Positions 8,926 to 17,396 of a stretch of 41,178 nucleotides of DNA are shown here, piece after piece. Position numbers and translations under genes: made by a program. The notes below the pieces were generated by a model that saw nothing but the letters and a program-made list of their open reading frames with translations, searched no databases and was not told the origin of the DNA. Within the stretch, counting starts at the first letter, position 1. Each line of letters begins with the position of its first letter. The stretch is from Bacillota bacterium (lineage in GTDB: Bacteria > Bacillota > Clostridia > DSM-8532), in assembly GCA_023459915.1 (NCBI GenBank), contig JAEWSN010000111.1:1-41178 (forward strand), read 5' to 3'.

Positions 8926-8944
8926 CCGGTTTCAACAGAAATGC

Positions 8945-8986
8945 AAAGCGCCGGTCCGCCCTTTTGAGGGCGGGCCGGCGCTTTTT
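8945..8986. terminator. Terminator between the PIG-L and acyl-CoA ligase genes
   Basis: AAAGCGCCGGTCCGCCC pairs with GGGCGGGCCGGCGCTTTTT around a short loop. The T run on one strand and A run on the other let it serve both converging genes. Confidence 0.92.
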
Positions 8987-9024
8987 GTCGGAACTCAGGT
9001 TTCTTCCTGCCGAAAGTCTGGAGC

Positions 9025-10743
9025 TCAAGCCTTTTTCTGTCCGTGGCGGATGATTTTTTTGGTGGTGGTCTTCACAAATTCCTCGTCGCGCACGGTGAAG
9101 TAGCGGATGTACTTGTACAACGCCAGTTCCTTGTTGACGGCCCACACCACCTCGTCGACGGCGGCATAAATATTGTCGTCGGAGGGCTTTTCCTCGCCCA
9201 GGTGCTCGGCCATCTTCTCCATGTTCGGGAAGATCTCCGCGGCAACCTCCAGCTCGCCGTCGGCGTCCGCGGGACGTCCGTAGACCATGCTTTCCTGGAT
9301 GAGCGGGGAACGGCCCAGCAGATACTCAATTTCCTCGGGATAGATGTTCTTGCCGTTTTTGGTGACGATGACATTCTTCTTGCGGCCGGTGATGTGGACG
9401 AAGCCGTCCTTGTCGATGAACCCGAGATCGCCGGTGTGGAACCAGCCGTCGATGAGACAGGCGTTGGTGGCCTCCTCGTTTTCATAGTAGCCCAGCATGA
9501 TGTTGGGGCCGCGCGCGATGATTTCACCGACCCCCGTGTCGTCCGCCTCGAAGATCGTCACTTCGGCGTGCGGAATGGGCAGGCCGGCGGCATCGTTCTT
9601 GAAGTCACAGTTGCGGTTGAGCGCGATGATGGGCGAGCATTCCGTGAGGCCGTAGCCCTGCACGCAGTGGATGCCCAGATCCTGAAGCCCCTTGACCACG
9701 ATGGGATCGATGGCCGCGCCGCCGCTGATGAGCATGCGCAGGTGTCCCCCGAAATTCTCGTGCACGCGGGCGAACAGCTTGCGGCGCAGGTCGATGCCGA
9801 CCAGGCGCAGCGCGTTGCTGAGCTTGATGCCGGTTTTGAGCTTCTTGAGCAGGGCCGGATCCTTGGCTGCCTGATCCCAGATGCGCCGGTGCATGGACTC
9901 GAGAATGAGTGGCACGCAGTTCATGACGGTGACCTTGGCTTCCTTGAGGTTCTTGAGGATGTGGCGCAGCCCCTCGCAATACGCGATGGTGGCGCCGCGG
10001 TAGACCTGGCAGAGAAAGCCGCAGGTGCATTCGTAGGTGTGGTGGAGCGGCAGAACGGACAGAAACGTGTCTTCCGGGCCAATATACAGCATGGCGCACA
10101 TGTCCATGAGATCCCAGCAGATGTTGCGGTGCGAGAGCATCACGGCCTTGGATTTGTCGGTGGTGCCGGAGGTGAACAGCAGGATGCGCATGGCTTCGAC
10201 GTCGATGGGCGCATCCAGGAAGGTCCGGTCTCCGTCGGCCAGCCGGCGCTCGCCGAGGGCGAGCAGCTGCGGGAAGGAGAGCACGCCGTCCGTCTCCCCG
10301 GTCAGGTCCATGGAGATGAGCCTGCAGCCTTCCTTCAGGCCCGCACGCAGACCGGAGATGTCTTTCTGCTTGGCGGCGGAGAACACGATGGCATCCACCT
10401 TGGCGCGCTGGACCAGGCTCTCGAGCTCGGAAAAGGGGATTTCCTTGTCAAGCGGGACGACCGTGCCGGTACCGTTGACGGTGGCCAGATAGGCGACAGC
10501 CCACTCATAGCGGTTTTCCCCGACAATGGCGACCCGGCCGTTTTGCAGGCCCAGGGAGATCAGCGCGGTGCCGAACGCGTCCACGTCGCGCTTGAACTGG
10601 GCGAAGCTGACCGGTTCGTACGGTCCGCCCTCCTCCCGTTTGACCAGGAACGCGGCCTTTTCGCCGAACTGCTCGGCGCTGCTGTTGAGCATGTCTCTGA
10701 GATCGTGGATTTGCCGGACATCGTACAGCGGGATGTTCTTCAT
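9025..10743 (-). CDS. AMP-forming long-chain acyl-CoA synthetase-like ligase
   Basis: A 572-residue ANL-superfamily enzyme that activates a carboxylic acid with ATP and joins it to CoA. The start at 10743 (MKNIPLYDVRQIHDLRDML) follows GAGGTG; a 17-codon longer frame has no ribosome site. Core motifs: LLFTSGTTDKSKAVMLSHRN (A3 P-loop), QGYGLTECSPI (A5), GWFHTGDLGFIDKDGF (A7), GRKKNVIVTKNGKNIYPEE (A8), and C-terminal KTTTKKIIR holding the probable A10 Lys. Length and the opening tract resemble FadD-like long-chain acyl-CoA synthetases of Firmicutes. It is divergent from a monoacylglycerol-lipase-like gene, which suggests uptake or recycling of fatty acids, though the substrate is inferred. Confidence 0.92.
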   Translation of the reverse strand: MKNIPLYDVRQIHDLRDMLNSSAEQFGEKAAFLVKREEGGPYEPVSFAQFKRDVDAFGTALISLGLQNGRVAIVGENRYEWAVAYLATVNGTGTVVPLDKEIPFSELESLVQRAKVDAIVFSAAKQKDISGLRAGLKEGCRLISMDLTGETDGVLSFPQLLALGERRLADGDRTFLDAPIDVEAMRILLFTSGTTDKSKAVMLSHRNICWDLMDMCAMLYIGPEDTFLSVLPLHHTYECTCGFLCQVYRGATIAYCEGLRHILKNLKEAKVTVMNCVPLILESMHRRIWDQAAKDPALLKKLKTGIKLSNALRLVGIDLRRKLFARVHENFGGHLRMLISGGAAIDPIVVKGLQDLGIHCVQGYGLTECSPIIALNRNCDFKNDAAGLPIPHAEVTIFEADDTGVGEIIARGPNIMLGYYENEEATNACLIDGWFHTGDLGFIDKDGFVHITGRKKNVIVTKNGKNIYPEEIEYLLGRSPLIQESMVYGRPADADGELEVAAEIFPNMEKMAEHLGEEKPSDDNIYAAVDEVVWAVNKELALYKYIRYFTVRDEEFVKTTTKKIIRHGQKKA

Positions 10744-10831
10744 GCGGACACCTCGTTTCTCCAATTTTGAAGGCAACCAGCCCTTGCTGCGCAAGCGGTT
10801 GTGACAGGCGGGTTTGCCTTTGGCAACCCCA

Positions 10832-10840
10832 TCATATCAT
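10832..10840 (-). promoter_or_regulatory. Extended -10 element for the acyl-CoA ligase gene
   Basis: On the minus strand the sequence is TGATATGAT, a TG-N-TATGAT extended -10 box, about 90 nt upstream of the start codon. No convincing -35 box; extended -10 promoters can work without one. Confidence 0.35.
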
Positions 10841-10934
10841 TCGGGTGGGGCAAGGGGAAGCCGAAACCGGTGACTTGTTTGCCACGCCGGGGCCGATTTT
10901 GCGCCGTTGTCCGGTGAGGATGTCTGGGGAACGC

Positions 10935-10962
10935 TTGCGTTCGGCATGCATTGTGATACGAT
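10935..10962 (+). promoter_or_regulatory. Promoter of the lipase-like gene
   Basis: TTGCGT (10935-10940), 16-bp spacer, TACGAT (10957-10962) with an upstream TG at 10954-10955 (extended -10). It leaves a leader of about 120 nt before the ATG at 11087. Confidence 0.45.
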
Positions 10963-11086
10963 GAGGTTGACAAAACACGCGCAATCGACAGAGACATGTG
11001 CGACCCAGGGGTGACGCGCATCAACCGGATGCGCGAAATCTCATGCAAGTTCCCGCGCGGCGGCGCGGGAAGGGAGCGAGGCGGAC

Positions 11087-11914
11087 ATGCTGCATTTTGA
11101 ATGGGAAAGTGCCGACGGCATCATGCTTTCGGGCTTCCGGGATGAACCCGAGAAAGTGCCGGACGCGGTGCTGTGCCTTGTCCATGGACTGGGGGAGCAC
11201 GCGGGTCGCTACAAGGATCTCTCCTGCCAGCTCTGTGCGGCGGGCATCGCGGTGCTCTCGATGGATCTGCGCGGGCATGGCACCTCCGACGGCAAGCGCG
11301 GCCACGTCGCGCCGCGCAGCCGCGTGCTCGAGGACATCGACGACCTCATCCGCAAGGCGCGCAATGCCTGGCCGGGTCGCCCGGTTTTTCTGATGGGGCA
11401 CAGTCTGGGCGGCAACCTGGTGCTGCATCACCGGCTCGCGGGCAAGGAGAAGGTGGCGGGCACCGTGGCATCCAGCCCGGCGCTGATCCTTGCAAATCCC
11501 AAGCCGCCGGCGGTCATGATGCTGCTGCGGACCGCGGCGCGTCTGCTGCCGGCACTGATTATCCCGAACAGGCTCGATCCCGCGGGGCTCAGCCGCAACC
11601 GGCACATTGCGGTGGAATACCGCAGCGACCCCCTGGTGCACCCGTACATCAGCCTGCAGGCCGGCGTTGACATGGTGGACGCCGGAAACCTTGTGCTGGC
11701 ACGGGCGGCCGAACCGGGCGGCCCCGTGCTGCTGCTGCATGGGTCGGCGGATCCCATCTGCTCCGTGGAAGGCAGCCGCCAGTTCGCACGGGCGGCGGGA
11801 GATCTTTGCGCGTATCAGGAGTTTGAAGGCATGTACCACGAGCTCCATCACGAAAGCATCTGGCCCGAGGAGGCACGCCGGATTGCGGCGTTTGTGCTGT
11901 CCGGCGGGCATTGA
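11087..11914 (+). CDS. Alpha/beta hydrolase, monoacylglycerol lipase-like
   Basis: A 275-residue serine hydrolase of the Hydrolase_4/monoglyceride lipase family, starting after GGGAGCGAGG. Seen: oxyanion-hole region LVHGLGEHAGRYKDL (the HGxxEHxxRY pattern typical of monoacylglycerol lipases), nucleophile elbow FLMGHSLGGNLVL, acid HGSADPICSVEGS, and catalytic His in GMYHELHHE. No signal peptide, so it is probably cytoplasmic. It should hydrolyse monoacylglycerols or lysophospholipids; the acyl-CoA ligase on the other side of the shared promoter region could activate the fatty acid released. It converges on the polyferredoxin gene with only 27 bp between them and no clear terminator. Confidence 0.9.
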   Translation: MLHFEWESADGIMLSGFRDEPEKVPDAVLCLVHGLGEHAGRYKDLSCQLCAAGIAVLSMDLRGHGTSDGKRGHVAPRSRVLEDIDDLIRKARNAWPGRPVFLMGHSLGGNLVLHHRLAGKEKVAGTVASSPALILANPKPPAVMMLLRTAARLLPALIIPNRLDPAGLSRNRHIAVEYRSDPLVHPYISLQAGVDMVDAGNLVLARAAEPGGPVLLLHGSADPICSVEGSRQFARAAGDLCAYQEFEGMYHELHHESIWPEEARRIAAFVLSGGH

Positions 11915-11941
11915 GCGCGGCGTGCGTACCTTTCGCGCCGG

Positions 11942-12865
11942 TCAGTCACCGGGGTGGTTGTCCTGTCCATGGACACAAGGCGTGTCTGTGAGGGCGGGCG
12001 GTCGGAAGCCGACGGTCAGCGCGCCTGTAGGACATGCCTTGATGCAGACGCCGCAGCGGATGCAGTCGGGATGGTTCGGGTCGTCCTGTGGTCGCAAATC
12101 AAGGCCGCAGGCCCGGGAACAGGCGTCACATCGGGTGCAGAGATTGGGATCCACCCGCATCCGGTACAGGCTGAAGCGCTGGAAAAGCGCGTAGAAGGCA
12201 CCGAGCGGGCAGACAAAGCGGCAGAACGGCCGCAGCGTGAACAGCGAACCCGTGACGATCACGGCCAGCACCAGCAGCTTCCAGTTGAACAGCCACCCGG
12301 TGTTGGCGCGCAGCGGCGGATTGGTCAGCAGCAGCGGAATGCCGGCTTCAAGCGTACCTGCGGGACAGACCAGCTTGCAAAACAGCGGGGACCCCAAGCC
12401 GAAGTCGTCGGCCAGCACGGCCGGCAGCAGCAGCACCAGCCCGAAAAGCATCACATACTTGCCCAGCCCCAGTATCCGCCCCGCCTTGCCGCGGATGGTG
12501 TGTTTGCGGACGGGGATTTTGTACAGCAAATCCTGAAACCAGCCGAACGGACAAATCCAGCCGCAGAAAAGCCTTCCCACCGCGGTGCCGATCAGCGCCA
12601 GGAATCCCACCACATAAAACGAGATACTGAATTTGCGATCGGTCGCGACGGCCTGCATGGCGCCGATGGGACACGACCCGAGCGCGCCGGGACATGAGTA
12701 GCAGTTGAGCACCGGCACACAGGCATTCTTTGTGGCACCGGTGTAAATGCGGCCGGTCCAGAAGCCCTTCAGGTTCAGGTTCATCAGCAGGGCGGCCGCG
12801 GCTTGAACCAGGGTACGCCGCCTTGCATGCCGTTTTTTTGTTTCGGAGCGCGATTGCTTGCCCAT
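11942..12865 (-). CDS. NapH-like membrane polyferredoxin (4Fe-4S protein)
   Basis: A 307-residue membrane protein with several transmembrane segments (for example ISFYVVGFLALIGTAVG, YVMLFGLVLLLPAVLA and LLVLAVIVTGSLF), cytoplasmic-type CxxxCP motifs (CGWICPFGW, CRFVCPLGA) as in NapH/NosR-type proteins, and two C-terminal ferredoxin motifs (CTRCDACSRAC and CIRCGVCIKACPTG). An N-terminal Cys-rich part (NCYSCPGALGSCPIGAM) adds more ligands. Such proteins pass electrons across or along the membrane. It is the last of three adjacent minus-strand genes with the CXXC mini-protein and the TlpA-like lipoprotein, so a membrane electron path to an extracytoplasmic thiol/disulfide protein is a reasonable inference. 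GGATCC precedes the ATG; the ribosome site is weak. Confidence 0.9.
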   Translation of the reverse strand: MGKQSRSETKKRHARRRTLVQAAAALLMNLNLKGFWTGRIYTGATKNACVPVLNCYSCPGALGSCPIGAMQAVATDRKFSISFYVVGFLALIGTAVGRLFCGWICPFGWFQDLLYKIPVRKHTIRGKAGRILGLGKYVMLFGLVLLLPAVLADDFGLGSPLFCKLVCPAGTLEAGIPLLLTNPPLRANTGWLFNWKLLVLAVIVTGSLFTLRPFCRFVCPLGAFYALFQRFSLYRMRVDPNLCTRCDACSRACGLDLRPQDDPNHPDCIRCGVCIKACPTGALTVGFRPPALTDTPCVHGQDNHPGD

Positions 12866-12883
12866 GGATCCTCCGGATGGAAT

Positions 12884-12896
12884 GGGGTCTGACCCC
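12884..12896. repeat. Palindromic mini-repeat GGGGTCTGACCCC, copy 1
   Basis: A 13-bp palindrome in the 33-bp gap between the polyferredoxin and CXXC genes. It is one of seven copies in the window. It would form a small hairpin in the mRNA between the two cistrons. Confidence 0.85.
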
Positions 12897-12898
12897 GG

Positions 12899-13141
12899 TT
12901 ATCCGATGCCGATGCATTCCAGACAAACCTTGACGGCCTTTTGCAGAACAACGGCGGCCTCACCGCGCCACAACCCAAAGCCGAGCGCGGACAGGCTGCC
13001 AAGCAGCAGCAGGCCCTGCAGCCACAGAGGCGGCCTGCCGTTTCGTACCCGTACGGCAGCGTCCCCAACCGGTTTTCCGCCGGGCAGTGCCGTTGTGCGG
13101 TCACGTTGCGTGTTGGCGGTGGCGGCATTTCGGTGCGTCAT
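12899..13141 (-). CDS. CD1871A-type CXXC mini membrane protein
   Basis: An 80-residue protein starting at 13141 after GGGGGGAAACC. It has a basic N-terminal half, one hydrophobic helix (about 38-57, PLWLQGLLLLGSLSALGFGL), and the C-terminal sequence VLQKAVKVCLECIGIG with Cys73 and Cys76 eight and five residues from the end. The helix plus terminal CLECIGIG matches the small clostridial family known as 'CD1871A family CXXC motif-containing protein', whose function is not established. It sits between a TlpA-like thioredoxin and a NapH-like polyferredoxin. The CXXC could be a thiol relay between them or a metal or cluster site (inference). The N-terminal 35 residues are longer than I would expect for the family; a later start is possible. 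Confidence 0.82.
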   Translation of the reverse strand: MTHRNAATANTQRDRTTALPGGKPVGDAAVRVRNGRPPLWLQGLLLLGSLSALGFGLWRGEAAVVLQKAVKVCLECIGIG

Positions 13142-13219
13142 GGTTTCCCCCCGTGCGGACGGCGGACAAATTGCGTGGGGCATCTTCCCCACCCGACTGG
13201 TTTGTGACGTGTGGCGGGA

Positions 13220-13816
13220 CTACTGCAGGCGTGCCTTCACTTCGGCGAGGTACTCGTCATGGGTGAACCCACCCACCACAGGATCTCCCACCAGGCGCCC
13301 GTTTGAATCAACAAACAGCGTGGTGGGCACATAATCGTACTGGGAAAGGAATTCGTAAACGTCCTCTCCCACAAGCAGGTTGAGGTGTTCGGCCTGTGAC
13401 TGGCCAAGAATCTCATTGGCGAGATCCAGGGTTGCCCGGTCCTGCACATCCACCACAATCCCCACGAGCGTGGCGTTGTAGTCCGCCTCCAGTGTGCGGT
13501 GCAGCTTGCCGAGATCCGGCATCTCCTTGATGCACGGCGGGCAGAAGGTGCCCCAGATGTTGACCACCGTCAAATCCTTTTCCGCAAAGATTTCATGTGT
13601 CACGGTGTTTCCCTGGAGATCGAGCATGGTGAATTCCGGAAATTGCTGACCGACCGCGGCTCCTTCCGCCGCGCCGCAGCCTGAAAAGGACAGTGACAGG
13701 ATCAGCAGCGCCAGCAGCAGTGCGCCAACACGGGTACGGGCGCGGATGCGTGGCGTGATGCCGGCGGTGATGTCAGTTGCGGCCGGGCGAACCGGGTTCG
13801 TCTTGTGGAATGCCAT
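13220..13816 (-). CDS. TlpA/ResA-like thioredoxin-fold lipoprotein
   Basis: A 198-residue product; ATG at 13816 with AGGAGG at good spacing. After a basic N-terminus there is a hydrophobic segment (31-42) and a lipobox-like FSGC with Cys47, so it is probably a lipoprotein on the outer face of the membrane. The AhpC/TSA-thioredoxin domain follows, with active site WGTFCPPCIKEMP (Cys92, Cys95) and the cis-Pro region YVPTTLFVDSNGRLVG. TlpA/ResA proteins reduce or oxidise extracytoplasmic thiols, for example during cytochrome maturation, but no cytochrome gene is visible. It leads the three-gene set with the CXXC protein and polyferredoxin, so the partner is more likely a membrane Fe-S electron donor. 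Confidence 0.92.
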   Translation of the reverse strand: MAFHKTNPVRPAATDITAGITPRIRARTRVGALLLALLILSLSFSGCGAAEGAAVGQQFPEFTMLDLQGNTVTHEIFAEKDLTVVNIWGTFCPPCIKEMPDLGKLHRTLEADYNATLVGIVVDVQDRATLDLANEILGQSQAEHLNLLVGEDVYEFLSQYDYVPTTLFVDSNGRLVGDPVVGGFTHDEYLAEVKARLQ

Positions 13817-13891
13817 GAGCGATACCTCCTGCAATCGGGTATGGGCGTATTCACAATCAGTATCCCAGCAATGGACGGACCTGTCTGTGAC

Positions 13892-13965
13892 GGGGTCACG
13901 AAACCGCACGAAGTTGGCTGAATTGCACGGGGTCACGAAACCGCACGCGACTGGCTGATTTGCAC
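13892..13965. repeat. 37-bp tandem duplication covering the end of the HD-GYP gene
   Basis: Two consecutive 37-bp units (13892-13928 and 13929-13965) share 32 of 37 bases; both begin GGGGTCACGAAACCGCACG. Unit 2 holds the last ten codons and the stop of the HD-GYP gene (QISQSRAVS-stop). Unit 1, just downstream of the stop, reads QFSQLRAVS-stop in the matching register. The 3' end of the gene has thus been copied once in tandem. Confidence 0.8.
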
Positions 13966-15972
13966 GGCGTCCTCCCGATGGGCCAGAAAGACCGAAACCA
14001 GAACCGGATCCAGGTGGGAGCCGGCGGACCGTTCCAGCTCCGCAAAAGCGTCTTCCAGCGTCCAGGCCTGCTTGTACACACGTTTGGAGGTCAGCGCGTC
14101 AAAGACATCCGCGACAGCGGTGATGCGGGCTTCGAGCGGAATGGCTTCCCCCGCCAGACCGGCCGGATAGCCGCTGCCATCCCAGCGCTCGTGGTGGTGG
14201 CGCGCGATGTTTTCGGCAATCACGTAGAATTGCTGCTGGAAAAGACGCAGCCCGCACCGCAGGGAGGCAAAGATGTCCCCGCCGACGGCGGCATGGGTTT
14301 TCATGACAAGCCACTCCTCCTCGGTGAGCCGGCCCGGTTTTTTGAGGATGCTGTCGGGAATGGCCACCTTGCCGATGTCGTGGCTGGCGGCATTGTTGGC
14401 GATGTCCCGGACAAAATGCGGGGTGGTCCGGTATGTGGGGTCCACGTGCGTTCGCAGCGCTTCCGCGATCAGCACGCTGTACTGCACCATCCGGTGCAGG
14501 TGATCCCCGGTCTCATTGTCCTTGCGGTCCACCAAATCGGCAAAGCTGTTGGTGATGCGCGAAAAGATGGTTTGTGTCAGGAAGGTCTTGTCGAGCAGCG
14601 GACTCAGTTCGTCGGCAATCCGCCGGCCCAGATCCAGATCCGCCTCGCTGTATCGGTATGGTTGGCGGGAGCTGATGAAGAGGAACGCAAAGACCGTGCC
14701 GCCCACCTTGAGTGGCAGGATCATGTTCGAACGGATGCCTTCGTCCGCCAGCAGCTGCAGTTGTTCGCTGTCCGGCCGCTGCCGCAGCTCCTCGAGCAAA
14801 TCCCCGGTGACGGCCGGTTCGCCCGAATCCATGATCCCCTTGAGCGAGGAGGTGTCAAGATCCGCCTCAAATCCCGGTCTCAAAGAGATGACGCCCTGGT
14901 CGAGGATGCCATGCTCCGCGATGACCTTGCGCTGTTCCAGATCGATGAACGCGACGCCGATGCGGTGCACGTCCAGAATGGGATGCATCTGCTCGAACAG
15001 GGTTTCGAGCACGTCCCGGAGCACATAGCCCCTGCCCGCCTCGCGTTTGACACCGGAAATGAGCCGTTGTTCCGCCATGACATCTTTGAACTGCTTCGAA
15101 ATGCGCCACTCCTCGTCAAACAGGGGGCGTACTTCCGGAAGCCGATCCGGATCGAACTGGTAGCGGTTCATCAGATCCAGTCCGGTTTCCACGTAGCGCA
15201 CCCCGTGGTGCAGCAGCCGGCGCAGCAGCGCGGCCAGCACAATGACCACCAGAAACAGCCCGGACATCACCAGGTTCACATGGAGCAGGGCGCGGCCCGC
15301 GGATTGCACCGTGTGTGTCGCGTTGCGTTCGTGGAGGATGTCGATGAGCGGCGGCAGCAGCTGCTGCAGGCTGACCAGCGGCGACGCGTCCAGGGTCTCG
15401 AAGGCTTCGGCCGGCGGCAGCAAAAGCTGTGCCTGCCTTTCGAGTTCCCGTACATGCGTGCCGAGGACTTCCACACGCGCGTCAAAGGTTGTGTCCACGG
15501 CCAGCCAGCGAATCAGTGGGTTTCCCATCCACCGGTGGGCAATGGCATGGATGTGTTGGAGCTGTGTCTGAAGCTGGGAGAGGCTCTCAAGATATTGTGC
15601 CCGGTGTGTGACATATGCCGACTGCAGGTTCTCCCGCCGATCCTGCGGCAAAACAGCTCCGGTGCCGAGCTGTGCGTGGATGTTGTCGAAGACGCGGGTG
15701 GAAAATTCCATTTTTCCATACAGGATGGACACGTGGTGCAGTCCGGTGGTGATGTCCCCATATTCGTGGGACAGCCGGTTGACCAGCAGGCTGTTGAAGA
15801 GGATGGCGGACAGCAGCAGGAGCAGGACGCACACGACCATGATGGAAATCATGCGCCGGTAGGCCAGCCTGCGTGCGGTGCGGCGCCAGAAAGACAACGG
15901 TTTGCCTGTGAACGGTTTGTCTGGAAGCGGGTTGCCTGGGAACGCTTCGCGCAATCTGGGTCGGTGCTTCAT
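13933..15972 (-). CDS. Membrane HD-GYP cyclic-di-GMP phosphodiesterase with GAF domain
   Basis: A 679-residue sensor enzyme. TM1 at about 41-65 (MISIMVVCVLLLLLSAILFN), an extracytoplasmic helical sensor region, TM2 at about 225-250 (LVMSGLFLVVIVLAALLRRL), then a GAF domain (about 310-450) and an HD-GYP domain (about 470-665). HD-GYP signatures are intact: RKDNETGDHLHRMVQYS, HDIGKVAIPDSILKKPGRL (HD at about 531), HHERWDGSGYPAGLAGEAIP (about 592) and ITAVADVFDALTSKRVYK. It should hydrolyse c-di-GMP; no GGDEF domain is attached or nearby. GAAGGAG lies 11 nt before the ATG. It follows the MATE gene on the same strand after 33 bp, so the two are probably cotranscribed. With two chemoreceptors in the window, a role in motility or surface lifestyle is plausible. 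Confidence 0.94.
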   Translation of the reverse strand: MKHRPRLREAFPGNPLPDKPFTGKPLSFWRRTARRLAYRRMISIMVVCVLLLLLSAILFNSLLVNRLSHEYGDITTGLHHVSILYGKMEFSTRVFDNIHAQLGTGAVLPQDRRENLQSAYVTHRAQYLESLSQLQTQLQHIHAIAHRWMGNPLIRWLAVDTTFDARVEVLGTHVRELERQAQLLLPPAEAFETLDASPLVSLQQLLPPLIDILHERNATHTVQSAGRALLHVNLVMSGLFLVVIVLAALLRRLLHHGVRYVETGLDLMNRYQFDPDRLPEVRPLFDEEWRISKQFKDVMAEQRLISGVKREAGRGYVLRDVLETLFEQMHPILDVHRIGVAFIDLEQRKVIAEHGILDQGVISLRPGFEADLDTSSLKGIMDSGEPAVTGDLLEELRQRPDSEQLQLLADEGIRSNMILPLKVGGTVFAFLFISSRQPYRYSEADLDLGRRIADELSPLLDKTFLTQTIFSRITNSFADLVDRKDNETGDHLHRMVQYSVLIAEALRTHVDPTYRTTPHFVRDIANNAASHDIGKVAIPDSILKKPGRLTEEEWLVMKTHAAVGGDIFASLRCGLRLFQQQFYVIAENIARHHHERWDGSGYPAGLAGEAIPLEARITAVADVFDALTSKRVYKQAWTLEDAFAELERSAGSHLDPVLVSVFLAHREDAVQISQSRAVS

Positions 15973-16005
15973 GAGAACGGGTGCTCCTTCGTCGGGGACC
16001 GGGGA

Positions 16006-17370
16006 TCAGACGCGGATGGACATCCACTTTCCCTTGTTGAATCGGAGGCGGTACATGGTGGAGCGGACCAGGAAGTCCATGCCGAACGCGTACCAGACGC
16101 TCAGCGGGCCAAGATTGAGGAACCGGTGGAACAGGACGGTGAGCAGCAGGCGCATGCCCCAAACGCCCACAAAGCCGGTGAGCATGACATAACGGATGTC
16201 TCCGGCGCCCCGCAATGCGCCGGACAGGACTATCACAATGGAAAGGAAGGGCTGGGAGACGCAGAAAATGCGGATGGCGACGATGCCGACCTCGAGCACC
16301 TCCGGATCGATGGTGTAAAGGCCCACCAGCGGTCGGGCCAGGACGAACAGGATGACCGAGAGGACAACGGATATCCACAGGGAGATCCGGGTGGCTTCAA
16401 GCCCCGCCTTCTTGGCGACCTCCGGACGGCCCTCGCCCAGGGTCTGCCCAATCAGGGTGGTGGCGGCCATGCCGAAGCCCCAGATGGGAATGAAGGCGAT
16501 GGAATTGACGGAGTTGCCGATCTGCATCACCGCCATGGTGAGGGTGCCCATGCCGGAGAGCACCACCTGGATCATCAGAAAGCCGCCCTGCATCACCACC
16601 TGCTCGAGCATGGCGGGGAAGCCCACATTGCCGATGCGCGCGAGCAGGCCGCCATGCAGACGGAAGCCCTTGAGCAGCGGGGTGCGCAGCGGGCCCTCCT
16701 GCAGCCGAATCCAGGCGATGGACACGATGCCGCCGAAGATGCGGGCGATGGAGACCGCCCAGGCGGCACCCACCACGCCGTATCCGGGGATGGTCACGCC
16801 GATTTCCGGCAGCGAAAGCCCAAAAATGAGGACGACGCCCAGCGCCAGATTGAGGATGTTCACCATGCCGGCGATGAACATGGGCGCCTTCATGTTGCCC
16901 GCGCCGCGCATGTTGCCGCTGATGATGGTGTTGACCAGCAGGAAGGGCAGCGCCAGCGCGGAGATGCGGAAGTATTGGGTGGCCAGGAATTTGACCTCCG
17001 CTTCCGCGGCACCGAAGAACAGGCCCACAATCTGTTCGGCGAAGAGGCGGCAGATGACGGCCACCACCACAAACGCGGCGGTGCCGAGCACCACGGACTG
17101 GCGCATCGCGTCGCGCGCGTCGTTGCGCTTGCCTTCGCCGATGAGCCGGGCCACCAGGACCGTGCTGCCGGTGGACAACGCCGTGGAGAGGACCAGAATG
17201 AACGCGATGGTCTGGTTCACAATGCCGACGGCGGAAAGGGCTTCCTTGCCCAGCCGTCCCACCAGCATGGTGGAGATGACCCCGACGACCATGACGAGGA
17301 CTTGTTCCATGACGGCCGGAATGGCCAGCCGCAACACACTTTTCTTCAGATCCTTTTCATCAATGAGCAT
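16006..17370 (-). CDS. MATE-family multidrug/Na+ (or H+) antiporter
   Basis: A 454-residue, 12-helix exporter starting at 17370 (MLIDEKDLKKSVLRLAIPAV) with AGGAG 6 nt upstream. The same frame stays open far upstream, but that extension is Gly/Asp/His-rich shadow sequence lying over the purine permease gene, so the short start is right. MATE hallmarks: MEQVLVMVVGVISTMLVGRLGKEALSAVGI, STALSTGSTVLVARLIGEGKRNDAR and the half-repeat GFPAMLEQVVMQGGFLMIQVVLSGMGTLTM. Length is typical. It exports cationic compounds using an ion gradient; substrate unknown. It is the first gene of a probable unit with the HD-GYP enzyme. Confidence 0.94.
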   Translation of the reverse strand: MLIDEKDLKKSVLRLAIPAVMEQVLVMVVGVISTMLVGRLGKEALSAVGIVNQTIAFILVLSTALSTGSTVLVARLIGEGKRNDARDAMRQSVVLGTAAFVVVAVICRLFAEQIVGLFFGAAEAEVKFLATQYFRISALALPFLLVNTIISGNMRGAGNMKAPMFIAGMVNILNLALGVVLIFGLSLPEIGVTIPGYGVVGAAWAVSIARIFGGIVSIAWIRLQEGPLRTPLLKGFRLHGGLLARIGNVGFPAMLEQVVMQGGFLMIQVVLSGMGTLTMAVMQIGNSVNSIAFIPIWGFGMAATTLIGQTLGEGRPEVAKKAGLEATRISLWISVVLSVILFVLARPLVGLYTIDPEVLEVGIVAIRIFCVSQPFLSIVIVLSGALRGAGDIRYVMLTGFVGVWGMRLLLTVLFHRFLNLGPLSVWYAFGMDFLVRSTMYRLRFNKGKWMSIRV

Positions 17371-17396
17371 GCCTGTCTCCTGCCGTGCCAATGCTG

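Larger units (their letters stand above)
10744..11086. other. Divergent promoter region, acyl-CoA ligase / lipase-like gene
   Basis: No gene is seen in this 343-bp stretch. It contains promoter-like elements for both directions (listed separately) and an imperfect inverted repeat at 10811-10830 (GGGTTTGCC-ttt-GGCAACCC), which lies next to the leftward -10 element and could be an operator. Confidence 0.5.
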
